NCBI GenBank assembly: GCA_002794775.1
Contig: NBAY01000163.1
Span: forward strand, 1 to 31,863
DNA: 31,863 nucleotides
Reading direction: 5' to 3'
Source of the DNA: Porodaedalea pini
Lineage: Eukaryota; Basidiomycota; Agaricomycetes; Hymenochaetales; Hymenochaetaceae
Under the pieces are notes generated by a model that ran no database searches, was not told where the DNA came from, and was given only the letters and a program-made list of their open reading frames with translations. The translations under genes and the position numbers were made by a program. Below, piece by piece: positions 20,266 to 31,103 of the stretch. The stretch's first letter is position 1. Each line of letters starts with the position of its first letter.

Positions 20266-23200
20266 ATGCTGCCGTTTTTCCTCGCTCTTTTTCTCCCTAT
20301 TGCGCGCGTCGTAGCCCAGACTGGACCGACAAACTGGACAGCGTCTCCTTTCAATCCACCATCTCTTCCCCTCGCCGTCAAATCGCCATATGTCAATGCA
20401 TGGGCACCATTAGGGGATGACTCGGCACCTGTCAATAACGCCTGGCCAAGGACGTGGGATGCAGGCCTGGAGGTAAACCTAGCTTACATCTCCAACTTTT
20501 CAATTCTCTTAAGACGCGCATAGATTCTGGGATGGTTCGCGTCAATCCGTGTCGATGGAAATCCGTACGGGCTACTGGGTGTCGCGCAGTCGCCGCCCTA
20601 CAATCTTGCAACCCAAGAGTCGTTCATTTTTACTCCGACACGAACATCATATATTATGAAAGCCGGTTCAGTGAACGTGAATATGTCCTTTCTGAGTCCC
20701 ATTGAGGTGCGTGCACGGCTCAGCGTATGAAGGCCACTGATCCATTGACCCCTTTTATTATTATTGTGATTTGAATAGGCTACCGATCTCGTACGGCAGT
20801 CGATGCCTTTCTCCTACATGTACATTACCGCTGAATCGAATGATGGAAACCCTCACGACGTCCAAGTGTACTCTGATCTCTCTGGAGGCAAGTTTCATAT
20901 CCAAGGAAGCAATAATTGCTCTTACCTAGTTCGCAGAGTGGATAAGTGGAGACTCTTCATTGGACTCAAACTGGACAATAAACGAGTCAAGCAACTTTGT
21001 TTACTTGCAAATGGGTTTGACTTCTCCAGGCCCATACCAAGAGATCGGCAGTCGGCCACAGGACGCTACGCTGTATCATGCTGTGAAGAAGGTAGGATCG
21101 CAGCACTCAGCGTGAACGGATCGAATTGACGGTGGCTTTGGTTTCTACTTCCAGACAGATAATGTCTCCTGGCAAATTGGTCCATCCGGCGACATCCGGA
21201 ACTTTTTTGCAAATGGTACTGGTCTGAATAAAACAAGTGAAGCCGGTCACCACCCGATTTCTCTGTGCGTTCGACTTCTCGTTCCCTCATCATTTAATTT
21301 ACGACAAACCTCCTTCCTAGTCCTTTCGACACATTGGGCATCGCATATGACCTCGGGAGTGTCTCCTCAACTAGCGACCCAGCAGTGTATGCCCTAGGCG
21401 TTGTTCGCGATCCAGTCATCCAATACACCAACACCAAGGTCCAGCTGGAGGAGCGTAGCGCCTACTACTGGTCAAATTTCTCCAACATCCACGACGTTGT
21501 CAGTTTCATTTCCATATAACATGTGGTATTCTCCTCATTTATCGAAAACTGTTTTAGATTGAAGATGTCCTGGACCACTTTTCTGATGCTGTTACCGCAG
21601 CAACATCCCTGGATAACCAAATTTTCAGTGCCGCAGGGCAAATCTCGAGTAACTACACAGATCTTCTGTCGCTGTCTACGCGACAGGCCATGGGTGCTCT
21701 CGAGTACACCCTGGTCAAAGACAACGGCGAATTCACACTGTCGGATGTCAAGGCGTTCATGAAGGACATGGGGAGCGTCGGGTCGGGCGGGTAAGTCCAA
21801 TCTTTGTAGTTGTGCTTCGGCGGTCTCATGATGTCTTCAGAGTGAACGCCGTGGACGTGTTATACGCTGCGATGCCGGTATACCTGTATCTCAACCCTTC
21901 TATCCTCGGATACCTTCTGAGTCCGCTCATGGACTACCAAGAGAGTACGCAATATCAGAATGCCTACGCTGCACAGGACCTTGGTAATATGCCTTAACCT
22001 CGCTGCACATGACATGCATTTATCTTATTTCCTCTAGGATCCGCATTCCCGAACGCTACGGGGAACCCTCAGGGACATGACCAAAAGATCGAACGTACGT
22101 ATCCATAACTCCCGGCGAAAGATGACCGATGAGATCCTTTGTAGAATCTGCGAACATGCTTATTATGAGCCTGGCGCATGCTCAGGCTTCTGGAGACGGG
22201 AACCTTCTTGTTCAGCACGTAAGCGATGGTCTATCCGCCTCTTTTTTTCACACTAATGGTTCGTTCTATCACGCTCGGTGTAGTACCGGCTTTTGAATGG
22301 ATGGGCGACTTATCTCGTGAATAATACTATGGCGCCTGCTGACCAGTGAGTTTGATAGCTATGCTTCCTGAACTTGTTCCTAAGATATGATCTGCAGGAC
22401 CACGTCGAGCTCGGACGCCATCTCATCGACGAACCAAACGAACCTCGTGCTGAAGGGTATAATTGGCATCGGTGCGATGGCGAAGATAAGCCAGTACACA
22501 GGGAACCCGGACGATCAAAGCCATTTTGACGTACGTACATCATCTTCACGGGAGGTATACTGATGGCTTTTGCTAAAACTGCTGATGTAGGGCATCGCAA
22601 GGCAATATTCGCAGCAATGGACGAGTCTCGCGTCCGCATCGGACCGGCTGGTCTTGAACTTCGGCTCCGGCTCTTCTGGCCTCATCTACAACCTGTATGC
22701 AGACAAGCTCCTTCAGCTCAATCTCTTTAACAGCTCTGTAGGCTTTTTAATGCTTTATGTCATGTTGCAAGGTTATTGACCTCATATAAGGTATATGACG
22801 TGCAGGAAACGTTCTATCAAGAACAAACTTGTACGCATCTCTTACCGACCATATATTCACCGACTGATCTTCAATTTGTACTAGCGTTATGGAAATATGG
22901 CATTCCTCTGGACAGTTCTAACACGTCGTCACTTGCTCGTTCTGGTGAGTCATTAGCACCTTTTATTTAGCTATGACTGACTCTTTTGCAGACTGGATGA
23001 TGTTTAGCGCTGCTAGCGTTTCCAACACCTCCGTGCGGGACACCATGATCTCGCAAGTTCATGCATACGCGTCGCCCAACCTGGAGAACTTGCCGTTTGC
23101 AGTGTTGTACAGTCCAAACAACGGATCGCAGGCTGGAGGGGAGGCCAGGTATGACGCCGATCGTTGCTGTTAATGTACTGTCGCGCTCATAAAATTGAAT

Positions 23201-23949
23201 TCAGTCCAGCTCAAGGAGCGATGTTCGCCCCTCTAGCACTCAAGTGTGTTAATCCTTGATTTTCCATTCATGCAGAGACTTATGATTTTCTTAGTGTCCC
23301 TATTCAATCTGTCACCTCCTCGGGAACTTCAAGTGGCAGCTCGAGGCATGGAGCGAATGTATCAGTCATCGTCGGAGCAACAGTTGGGAGTGTCGCGTTT
23401 GTTGCAATCGTGGTCGGCGCATTGGTACTCTGCTATCGTCGCCGCTCGCGGCAGCCGAAGGGCATGTACAACCGTACGGACCGCATCGAGCGCGTAAAGC
23501 CTGCGACTTTCCCCTCCGATTCCGTGCTCGAGCCACTCAGTGCGACGGCCCATCCGGGTATGCATGATCTACGCAATTTGTCATACACACATCAGGCTGG
23601 TGACAGTACCACATTCGTAGGCGAGCATGCCGCGCCATATCCCGTAGTCGTACCTTTCACTGTGCGGAATCGGACGGAGAGCGAAATTCCTGGCGCTGGC
23701 GGTGCAGATGACTCATCAAGACTCGACAACTCTTCGGGTGGCGGGAGCTTCTGGGGCGAGCTAACCGCGACGTCGCCTCCTATACCTCCCCGGAAGATTG
23801 GTTTGCATCAGGAGGAACTGCGATCAGAAGTGGATAACCTAAGACGAGAGATAGAACGGATGAAGGAGGAGCGAGCTGCCCTCGGCGAGGCTCCACCCTC
23901 GTACGAAGAAGAGCTCGCGATAGCGTTGAGGAGTCCAATTTCGAGGTGA
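20266..23949 (+). CDS. GtaA-type glutaminase-like protein with C-terminal membrane anchor, 18 exons, 913 aa
   Basis: The ectodomain matches the fungal GtaA glutaminase family (DUF4964/DUF5127/DUF4965/DUF1793), whose characterised members are secreted enzymes converting glutamine to glutamate. Exons are 20266-20472, 20524-20706, 20779-20887, 20937-21091, 21155-21264, 21321-21498, 21558-21790, 21841-21983, 22038-22094, 22145-22218, 22284-22345, 22398-22530, 22591-22737, 22791-22830, 22885-22944, 22992-23148, 23205-23243 and 23295-23949. A signal peptide covers residues 1 to about 18 (MLPFFLALFLPIARVVAQ). Family stretches include GWFASIRVDGNPYGLLG, YSDLSGEWISGD, STRQAMGALEYTL, NPQGHDQKIEQSANMLIM, LVLKGIIGIGAMAKIS and SDWMMFSAA. 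N-glycosylation sequons are frequent. After a Ser/Gly/Thr stalk comes one membrane segment (about 718-743) followed by YRRR, then a 170-residue cytoplasmic tail with a coiled coil (about 866-892) and a PPSY motif at 896-899. Intron 20888-20936 is GC-AG. Enzymatic activity is inferred, not shown. Confidence 0.9.
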
Positions 23950-24195
23950 CCATTCAATGGGTCTGAACTATCTGGGACTGATTTAGTGTAGTTTATGTAT
24001 CGGCTATCGCATCTTTTCTCTCTTTTTTGCACGTTGGACATTATCTCATAATCTATTGCTGGTCATTCGGTTCAATTTTATGACTGAAGTTTTTTTCGAA
24101 CGAGACGAAAGAATATGAGAGGCGGTCTTGGATATGTACTGCAGTCGTTAAGAGGATATCTATGCGATAGCAACAACACCTATGGATAGTTCAGT

Positions 24196-25695
24196 CTAAG
24201 CAAGAATGGCAGAACAACAAGCTGTCCATTCTCGTCCGGAGAAACTATCAAACGCAACTAAACGAAGTCCTTCCTCAACACACTTTCGGATGTATGGTAC
24301 TCTTCCAACAAACCAGGTGTCCTGCTCTCTCAACCTAACCTCCTGTAATCTGCTACAACCCTCGCCGGAGGTTTTCCATCGCGATGCTATCATGGTAGCA
24401 AAGTCTTCATATGCAAAACGCAAATCGTCCGCGCTGAACTGGATTGTCTCGAGTTTGGGACAAATATATTCTGCGTGTGCGTCGTGATGATAGGTGAGCG
24501 CAGTAATGATCGACATAGGGTTGCCAACCTGGTCGACGAGAGAAAGGTGCACCAAGCTGGGGCTCAGGCGCAAGCACTCGAGGATTTCTGCTTGTCGGAC
24601 CGGTGAGGCCCAGAATTTAAAGGAAGTAAGAGGTGCCTGCGACCGCGAGAGCAAATCTGCCACGCCGAAGGTCTCCTCTCCGGAAAGAACACTGAGCCTG
24701 AGCTCGAAATTCTCTAATGAAGGGAAGGAGAACCTGCTCAGAACGGACCTGACAGATGCACCGCCTTCGTGATAGCTATAAAAATGCAGGAAGAGTTTAC
24801 GCAGTGCCGACAGGCGAATCTTCTTGGCTGATTCGGGTGCGTCGGCCCTACCGCAAATGACTGCGGAAAGCTCCTCGAGACCAGGGGCTTTCTGAAGGAC
24901 CATGAGGACATTTTCCACGAGTAGCGGCTTTGGTTCTGTAAATAAACGACCATAATCGAGATGTACCTTTCTCAAATGTGTAAAGGGCGTTCGACCTAGG
25001 ACTAATGTGAATCGGCAGGAAAGTGACAGACTTCGTAGGTGCAGAGAACGAGAAATGTTGATGTATGTCGTGACAACTTTGACTGGCAGGCGAACATGCA
25101 GGTCCTCGAGTAAAGGCATGTTCGACATCTCCATTTCCACCGTTGAATCGGGGTCCTCGAAATCGTAGTCGATATCGACATGCTTCCATCTCTTCTGGCA
25201 TCCCAAAACTTCTCCGAAGAGGTCCATGAACGGTTCGTTGTTCTTTGCATTAAGCACCATCTTCTTGCCAGCGTCAGGTCCTGAACGCCGATATTCATTT
25301 CCTATGGTGAATGAAAGAGGATTCCTCCGCGACCGCTCAAGCCATAATCCTATTGCCGCAACTGCGACAATGTCGCTTTCAGGAAATGGGTTCTGCAGGA
25401 ACTTGAATCGCGCCCAGAGGCGCGGAATCGAGAGTGCCAGCTCTCTCCATGATCTGCAGACAGCCGAGATGTTGAGCGGCGCCGTGCTGATCGAGGGCTC
25501 GGTATTCTCATGCGCAGGAAGACAGCAGGTAAATATCTCGGCAAGGAGCTCTGGTGGGAGTTGCTGGACGGGAGATGCTCGCTTATATGGCCAGCATGCG
25601 AGCTGCAAGGAGAAGATGCTATGAGAAAAGGCACGTTGAAAGCGTTGAGAGATGGATGAAGCAGGTCGTCCACTAGCAGTTTTGCTAGTTAACAT
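24196..25695 (-). CDS. F-box protein with leucine-rich C-terminal region, intronless, 499 aa
   Basis: F-box proteins are substrate receptors of SCF (Skp1-Cullin-F-box) ubiquitin ligases. Residues about 45-95 form a typical agaricomycete F-box: QQLPPELLAEIFTCCLP, then APLNISAVCRSWRELALSIP and LWARF. The remainder is an irregular leucine-rich series (LEDLHVRLP, LRSLSLSC, LRKVHLDYG, LEELSAVICG, LRKLFLHF, LENFELRLS, LVHLSLVDQVG), consistent with LRR-like repeats for target binding. The gene is one exon, unlike its neighbours, which is common in this expanded and fast-evolving family. It converges with the upstream forward gene, with 246 bp between stop codons. The target is unknown. Confidence 0.9.
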   Translation of the reverse strand: MLTSKTASGRPASSISQRFQRAFSHSIFSLQLACWPYKRASPVQQLPPELLAEIFTCCLPAHENTEPSISTAPLNISAVCRSWRELALSIPRLWARFKFLQNPFPESDIVAVAAIGLWLERSRRNPLSFTIGNEYRRSGPDAGKKMVLNAKNNEPFMDLFGEVLGCQKRWKHVDIDYDFEDPDSTVEMEMSNMPLLEDLHVRLPVKVVTTYINISRSLHLRSLSLSCRFTLVLGRTPFTHLRKVHLDYGRLFTEPKPLLVENVLMVLQKAPGLEELSAVICGRADAPESAKKIRLSALRKLFLHFYSYHEGGASVRSVLSRFSFPSLENFELRLSVLSGEETFGVADLLSRSQAPLTSFKFWASPVRQAEILECLRLSPSLVHLSLVDQVGNPMSIITALTYHHDAHAEYICPKLETIQFSADDLRFAYEDFATMIASRWKTSGEGCSRLQEVRLREQDTWFVGRVPYIRKCVEEGLRLVAFDSFSGREWTACCSAILA

Positions 25696-26137
25696 GGCGA
25701 GGCTGGTCCACGATGCGAAGAGTTTGCCTGAAGCTGCGGAGTTTTACTGCGACGTGGAACTTGAAGTCATCTCCGGATTCCCCTGAGTTATATTTATTAT
25801 TGACTCGTGTCTGAGCCATCGATTGTCACTTAGACGAGAAACGTCACGGTGGTGGGCCTTTGCCTGTGCACGCGCAGTCTAAGCGACGGTTGCAGACGCC
25901 TTTGGTTGATTGTCAAAGCATCGACCGCACGTAGGTCTGAATGAGGGAGGGTCAAATAGTGATTGAGTTAGAATATTGGAAGCGTAGTTTGAGGTAAGTC
26001 GATGTTAAGTTAAGTTACCAATTTCGGACTTAGGGTTAGGCATGCCGTCCAATAGTATCGTTTCACCTTATGCTGTTGTTACAAGTGTCATGATCTGTGT
26101 CTGCTAATGTAGAAAGGTATCGGAAACAGTCCATAGA
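25696..26137. other. Intergenic: F-box promoter side and RNF10-like 3' side
   Basis: 442 bp between two reverse-strand genes. It includes a short TTAGGGTTAGG near 26031, two telomere-like units at most, which I do not regard as meaningful. No other structure seen. Confidence 0.45.
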
Positions 26138-28245
26138 TTATCGCCTCCGTCCGCCAACTCCACCGAGCACGACCATCTTGTTCGCCCGTTTCCGACGTCC
26201 GCCCCCGGCGCGCTCCATCTCGTGCCACGCCGCATCTACGTCCCACTCGTCTTCCTCGACCAGATCGCGCTGTGCACGCACCTGCTCGCCTCCGCGAGTA
26301 CGACTGCTCTGTGCAGCAGACGCGAAGCTCCGCTGACCCCACGCACCTGACTGCGTCGGCGACTCCGAAGCGGGGAGAGGCTCGACAACAATCTCTTCCG
26401 GCGAAGGAGGCCGCTCGGGTAATGGAGCCACGACATGGTCGTAGTCGAAACCAGGACTCAGAGGTGCGGGAGCTATGGGGAGCTTGAACTTCTCACGCTC
26501 CCTCTCCTCCGCACGTGCTCGCGCCCGATCGTCTTTCTTTCCCCGCTCGCGACGCTTCGCTCGCCGCGCGCGTAGAGGTGCCTCAAAGGAGCGAAGCGTC
26601 TCCTCACCAACGACGGACGAGAGGTCTGCTTCGACAAAGACAACATCCGCGCTTTCGGGCATATGGGCGAGGTACTTGCACCGCCGGCGCAGGTCGCCGT
26701 CAACAGAGCCCTCTGAAGAAGCATCCACGCGCACCGAGATGGTGTCCGGGAAAGCGGTGTAGCTTTGGAAGTGAGCGAGGAGAATCCTGATGTCAAGCGG
26801 GTGTAGGAAGATAGGAGTTCCCGAGGCAGCTTGGTAGAAATAATAGGTTGACGATGATGGAGGAGGCGGATTCAAGTTTCGCCGGGATCGTTGACTGCGA
26901 TTCGTAGATGTAGGCTTGTGCTGCACGGCCAACAATGCATCAGGAACTGCACCAATGTCCGGCTTCTCCGGATTGCGTTCCCTCTCGGCACGTCGCCTTC
27001 CTCGTTCTTCGAAACCACTTTCAATATCGCGCATGCCCTGCTCCGCCCGCGACACTGCCTCCTTCAGTTCCGCAGTTTCAAGCGCAGATGCCTTCTCCAT
27101 TTGCTGCCTGACCTTCGTTTCCGCCACATCCACAAAGCTCACGCTCAAATCATCCTTCATACCCGCGAGGACGCGTCGCTCTGACGCGAGTTCATCAAGG
27201 TCGCGCGAAAGGTTTGAAAAAAGGTAATCGGGTGTCGCCAGCATAAACCGCGAGAACCTGAAGACATCAGGAAGGAAGTGGAAGGGCGCCTGATGAGGAG
27301 GTATGACATCAGAAGGCCACGTTCGTGACCGGGGAAGAGCAAGCGTCGTTATCTGAGGCCTCTCCATTAAGCGCATACGCAGCATCGATCCTGGCCTGAA
27401 TGAATCACCCGAAACATCCAGTTGCGAAGACGAAGACGATGCTTCCTGGGAAGTCTCAGGTGTATCCTCCTGAGTGCTCGGTTCATCGTACCACTTGACG
27501 CTCTTGAGCTGCTTCTCGTTAATAGAGTCGAAGCATATTGGGCAGCGATTCCACTTTGCATGATCAGAGGTACTGAGATAATGAAGGACGCATGGGTAAC
27601 AGAAGACCTTCAAAGTGCGTCAGACATAACAGACAGCGAAATGAATACAGAAGACACGAACGTGACCACATTTAGTCATCCTAGGCGCAGCGGGGGGTGA
27701 CAAGCAGATAGGACATGTAGTATGGCCTTCGTCCTGTCCTGAAAATTCCTCTTGACGGCCAGCCGCCGATGCCAGAGCTGAAGTGCGCGGTATAATGACC
27801 TGTAAGATGTCCTGCCATTGGAAGAATCTATAATCCTCATCAGACAGGTATTGAGAAGATAAAATATATTACGAACATATCTGGGTCTGCAAAGTGCACA
27901 GTATAGTCTCCCGATGGTTTCATGACGAATCTATACTGAGCGTTGACGAACTCTTGAGTACGAAGTTAGCACCCGCGCCGCCTCTTCCGAAAAGTGCTTA
28001 TCGCACTCACTCTCTTTGTTCCAGACACCGTATCCCGACGCCGTCTTCCTACTCCGCCTCGGCATGCTCTGCAGAGCGTGCGTCTGTCTCGGCGGCAAGG
28101 AGAAGTTGAGCAGATGGTTGATGGACTGGCTGCCCGCCGTCTTATTCGATCGCTTCGGCGCACCCTTCGCACCCGTGGCGACAACGGGCTTGTCGTGCCC
28201 ATTGCTGCCAGGGTTGCCACCCACCTCCGCCGTGCGGGTGCTCAT
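26138..28245 (-). CDS. RING-finger protein of the RNF10/Mag2 family, 4 exons, 648 aa
   Basis: RNF10 and yeast Mag2 are RING E3 ubiquitin ligases linked to ribosomal 40S ubiquitylation and quality control (family knowledge). Exons in transcript order are 28011-28245, 27877-27952, 27662-27827 and 26138-27607. The N-terminus is basic with APKRSNKTAGSQSINHLLNF. Then comes the family-specific QYRFVMKPSGDYTVHFADPD and FFQWQDILQVIIP. The RING spans residues 142-184: CPIC at 142-145, CGH at 157-159, C162, C165 and CPIC at 181-184, so the C3HC4 ligands are complete. After it, KSVKWYD and a long region including SFVDVAETKVRQQMEKA and YYFYQAASGTPIFLHPLDIRI match the family. The C-terminus has a KRRERGKKDDRARARAEERE helix and EEDEWDVDAAWHEMER. 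The RING is split by the intron after H159. Its 5' end faces the 3' end of the AKTIP-like gene, 339 bp away. Confidence 0.9.
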
Positions 28246-28584
28246 GGTGATCGATGTATGTTGTTGAATAAGTCCGCCGCCGTCGCGCACGACGGTGACG
28301 GAGCAAAGCAGTCAATCCGCTTCCGAATGACTCAATGCAATGCATTCCATCTTTGACTAAACCATGACACGGTCTCGTGACCTCACAGATGACTGCTGGA
28401 AATCTCTGTGGAAAGAAACTATGCAATCCAAAGGCAATATAATACAGAGATGCGTGAAATGTATGAAGGGTGGGCAGTAGCAATCGAATCCAGTTTTATT
28501 TGTGTCCATATCCTGGAAATCATGAGAGTATCTGTATTTTGGATTGTTGTAAAATAGAGAAATAGATAGATAAAACCCCGTCAT
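28246..28584. other. Intergenic between AKTIP-like stop and RNF10-like start
   Basis: 339 bp holding the promoter of the RNF10-like gene and the 3' UTR of the AKTIP-like gene on the reverse strand. Nothing else is visible. Confidence 0.5.
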
Positions 28585-29480
28585 TCACGAATCCGCCTCA
28601 TTACCGCCCGCCCAAGGTCGAAGACCGAGCTTGGCCCGGAAAGGGTCGAGCTCTTCTTCCTGGGACTCGCGAAAGAAAAGACCCTGGCTCTGCGATTGTG
28701 ACTTCTTTGCCGACGAGTGCGCGCTCTCAAACAGAGTTGGAGCAGTCTGAGACAGCATTGCTGATTGCGTGGCGAGCGCAGCGAACGACTGAGTCGAGTC
28801 GCGATACCTATCGACGGATTTAGTGGCTTAAAGTAACACCATAGTGGATCGACCTACATCCTTTTCAGGGCAAGATAGGAATCAGCCTCCGCTTAAACAT
28901 GAAGATAAAGACACCATTTACCTAAAAGCTTCCTTGTTCAGAGCGTCACTTTCCTTGATGTTGTCAAGTGTCTCTTTCTTGAAGATGACCTTTATCCAGT
29001 GAAGAACTTGGAAGACATGGTCCTGCTTCGGTCTATATGGTTGAACGGGATTCATCATTTGCGTCAGAACTTCATTTGAGTCGCAATTAGTAGACAGAAC
29101 GCACTTCCATGGGGAAAAGCGCGGCTCGAGGTTGAGAGTCCCATCTTGATGAGAGATAAGAGGATGAAAGACGTCGGTAGCGAACGTCACTGTAGGGGCG
29201 CGTGCAGGATACGTGAACGGAAAGTGCACGCGAAACTTTAATATCGAGTCTGCATAGTATCCTGCGAGCCGATACAAAAGCAAAGTTATCATAAACTGGT
29301 ACTTATATTGTGGAAGAAAATAGTGAGAATACCTTGGTGGATGAAAAGGACGCCATCCCAGGATAAAATAGAGTCGGCGGATGGTATAATGTACATTCCT
29401 TTCGGACAGTGGTTGTCATTCTTCAGCGCTGCATATTCCATGCCCACCTCAGATGTTGCTAGCAGACGTTCTGCATCCAT
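28585..29480 (-). CDS. AKTIP/FTS-like ubiquitin E2 variant lacking the catalytic cysteine, 4 exons, 212 aa
   Basis: AKTIP/FTS proteins carry a UBC fold without catalytic cysteine. In animals and filamentous fungi they form the FTS-Hook-FHIP complex that links cargo such as early endosomes to dynein (family knowledge). Exons in transcript order are 29333-29480, 29105-29261, 28922-29032 and 28585-28807. Visible features are CPKGMYIIPS, WDGVLFIHQGYYADSILKF (UBC beta strands), VHFPFTYPARAPTVTF, VFHPLISHQDGTLNLE, where active E2s have HPN followed by the active Cys, and HVFQVLHWIKVIF. The C-terminal part has LNKEAFR, a Ser/Gln-rich linker, and ends PFRAKLGLRPW before an acidic tip. No Cys lies at or near the E2 active position. 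Intron 28808-28921 (114 nt) is longer than most here; I found no in-frame exon inside it. An upstream start is possible. Confidence 0.82.
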
Positions 29481-29937
29481 TAAATGTAGCAGCGATGCAC
29501 TCCGTTTTATTATGCTAGGGCTGGGTTGGGAGAGACAGGGAGACAGTCTTCAAGATTTCGCTTGAAGAAGGCAAGCCGCAACGGGCGGATGTGAGGATCA
29601 AGTTTATAGCGAGAAAAATCCGTGACGTTGAGGGCTCCAGAAGGATGAAGATGAAGCTATGGAGAACGAGAGTTTGTGTGACGGTGAATAGCATTGAAAG
29701 TCTTCCGAGTCTCGGACGCGTTCAAGTTGCCAGTCTAAACCACGCGTTTCGCACGTGATACTCAAACCTTATTGTCGTTTCTCAAAAAAAACACCGTCCC
29801 TCAGCGCAGCTTTATAGAAACAGAATTCACGGAACGACAGAGAATACAAAGGAATGATGAAAGGTAGGCTAAACACGTAAGACACGTCAAGAGATTTGAT
29901 ACCAGTGCTCTAAGCTATGCATTGCAAGAACGCGGAG
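29481..29937. other. Intergenic: AKTIP-like promoter side
   Basis: 457 bp between two reverse-strand genes. No supported frame, no repeats and no RNA gene. It should hold the promoter of the AKTIP-like gene and the 3' UTR of the kinase-like gene. Confidence 0.45.
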
Positions 29938-30843
29938 CTAAGTTCGGATATAAGGCAAAGGCGGCCCAGCATTGTACCTAACGTACTGTTGCTGCTCCGC
30001 CTGTCTTTTCATTTTCGTACGTTTCAACTTCTCTGCATCCCTCGCCGTCAGGCCCGTGAGACGCTCGCCGATGACGGTCTCCAGATACTCGAGCTCCGCG
30101 CAGCACTTTCCCCTCGCCATGACACCCGCGACGTGCAGCGGCGCACCAGCGCATTTGTGTCGCGCCGCGCGTGTAAAGTCAACAATTCGCGCACGTCCTG
30201 ACCGATCGAAGAAGACATGTCGATCAATGCTGCGTGCTTCACGGTCGTATCCAAGCGCGAGTTGACCGTGAGCGACCCCTGCGGCATGGATAGCACACAC
30301 AGCCATCATGTATTGACGGCTGTACAAAGTTGAACGCAACATTAGCTATTATACTCAAAGCCGGGAGACTGACTCATACTGATACTCTGTATTGTCAGAT
30401 GGTATGCCCCCGAAACAGTGTTCGAAAATCGAAACAGCAAAGCGCTCATCCTTGTTGGTTGACTCGTAGTAGCCAATGAGACGCGGAACGACCCTACCCT
30501 GGAGATGCAGCAGTTCATTCGCGTAGAAGCCAGCTTCGTACCGGAGCGCAGCGACGCGATGCCTGTCCAGCGCCCACTTGACGTACACAGTCTCTTGAGA
30601 GCGTATTTCCGCCCTGCGAGCAGCCATTGTCGTCACCGTCGCCGTTGAGTGTTTTGTGTGCTTCGGGTGCCCTCGCTGCGGCGGAGGGATGCGCAGGAAG
30701 AGATTCGCGTCATGCGTGCCCGCAGTATCGACGCGTACGCACTTTTTTATGTTTCCACCGAGCTCTGGATCGTGCAGGTAGCTCAGGTGCTCGGGTGTCG
30801 CCTCATCGTAAAGAGAGAATAGACAAGTGAGTGTCGAGGCCAT
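29938..30843 (-). CDS. Degenerate protein kinase-like protein, 2 exons, about 281 aa
   Basis: Exons are 30380-30843 and 29938-30319 with a 60-nt intron. The N-lobe shows VYVKWA with a likely beta-3 lysine (K89), then ALRYEAGFYANELLHLQG with Glu residues in the alphaC position, and VVPRLIGYYES. The C-lobe has AICAIH-like helix AVCAIHAAGVAHG, where the catalytic HRD is replaced by HGQL (172-175), and GRARIVDFTRA, where DFG becomes DFT (202-204). The C-terminus has LEYLETVIGERL. This fits the agaricomycete group of small kinase-like proteins often annotated only as kinase-like domain. Loss of the catalytic Asp of HRD suggests it does not phosphorylate by the usual mechanism. The start could also be 30906, adding 21 residues; I prefer 30843. 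Function unknown. Confidence 0.75.
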
Positions 30844-31103
30844 CGTATGCACCAGGCAAGAATAAGATAAGAGGGGGAGATAAAGATGTTGATTGAAGCG
30901 GCACACAGTTAAGGCTTTGAGAGTCGATCTCTAGGCCACATTATGAGCCACATTCGGGTATAGCTACAAGCGCAGCCACGCTTGATGCCAAATTTACATA
31001 TAAAAGGGCCCATATTTCTTCGATAGACTTGTCCAAGAGCAATCGTCAACGACAGTAAGACAATTCTCCGGACATTCGTTTGCGCTAGCGATATCTCGTC
31101 ACC

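Noticed and set aside
26031..26041. TTAGGGTTAGG telomere-like repeat
   Set aside because: Fewer than two full units in the middle of gene-dense sequence; expected by chance.
28808..28921. Extra small exon inside the 114-nt AKTIP-like intron
   Set aside because: The protein-like ADSYLALKR reading cannot be joined in frame with available splice sites, whereas direct splicing gives a continuous family-like sequence.
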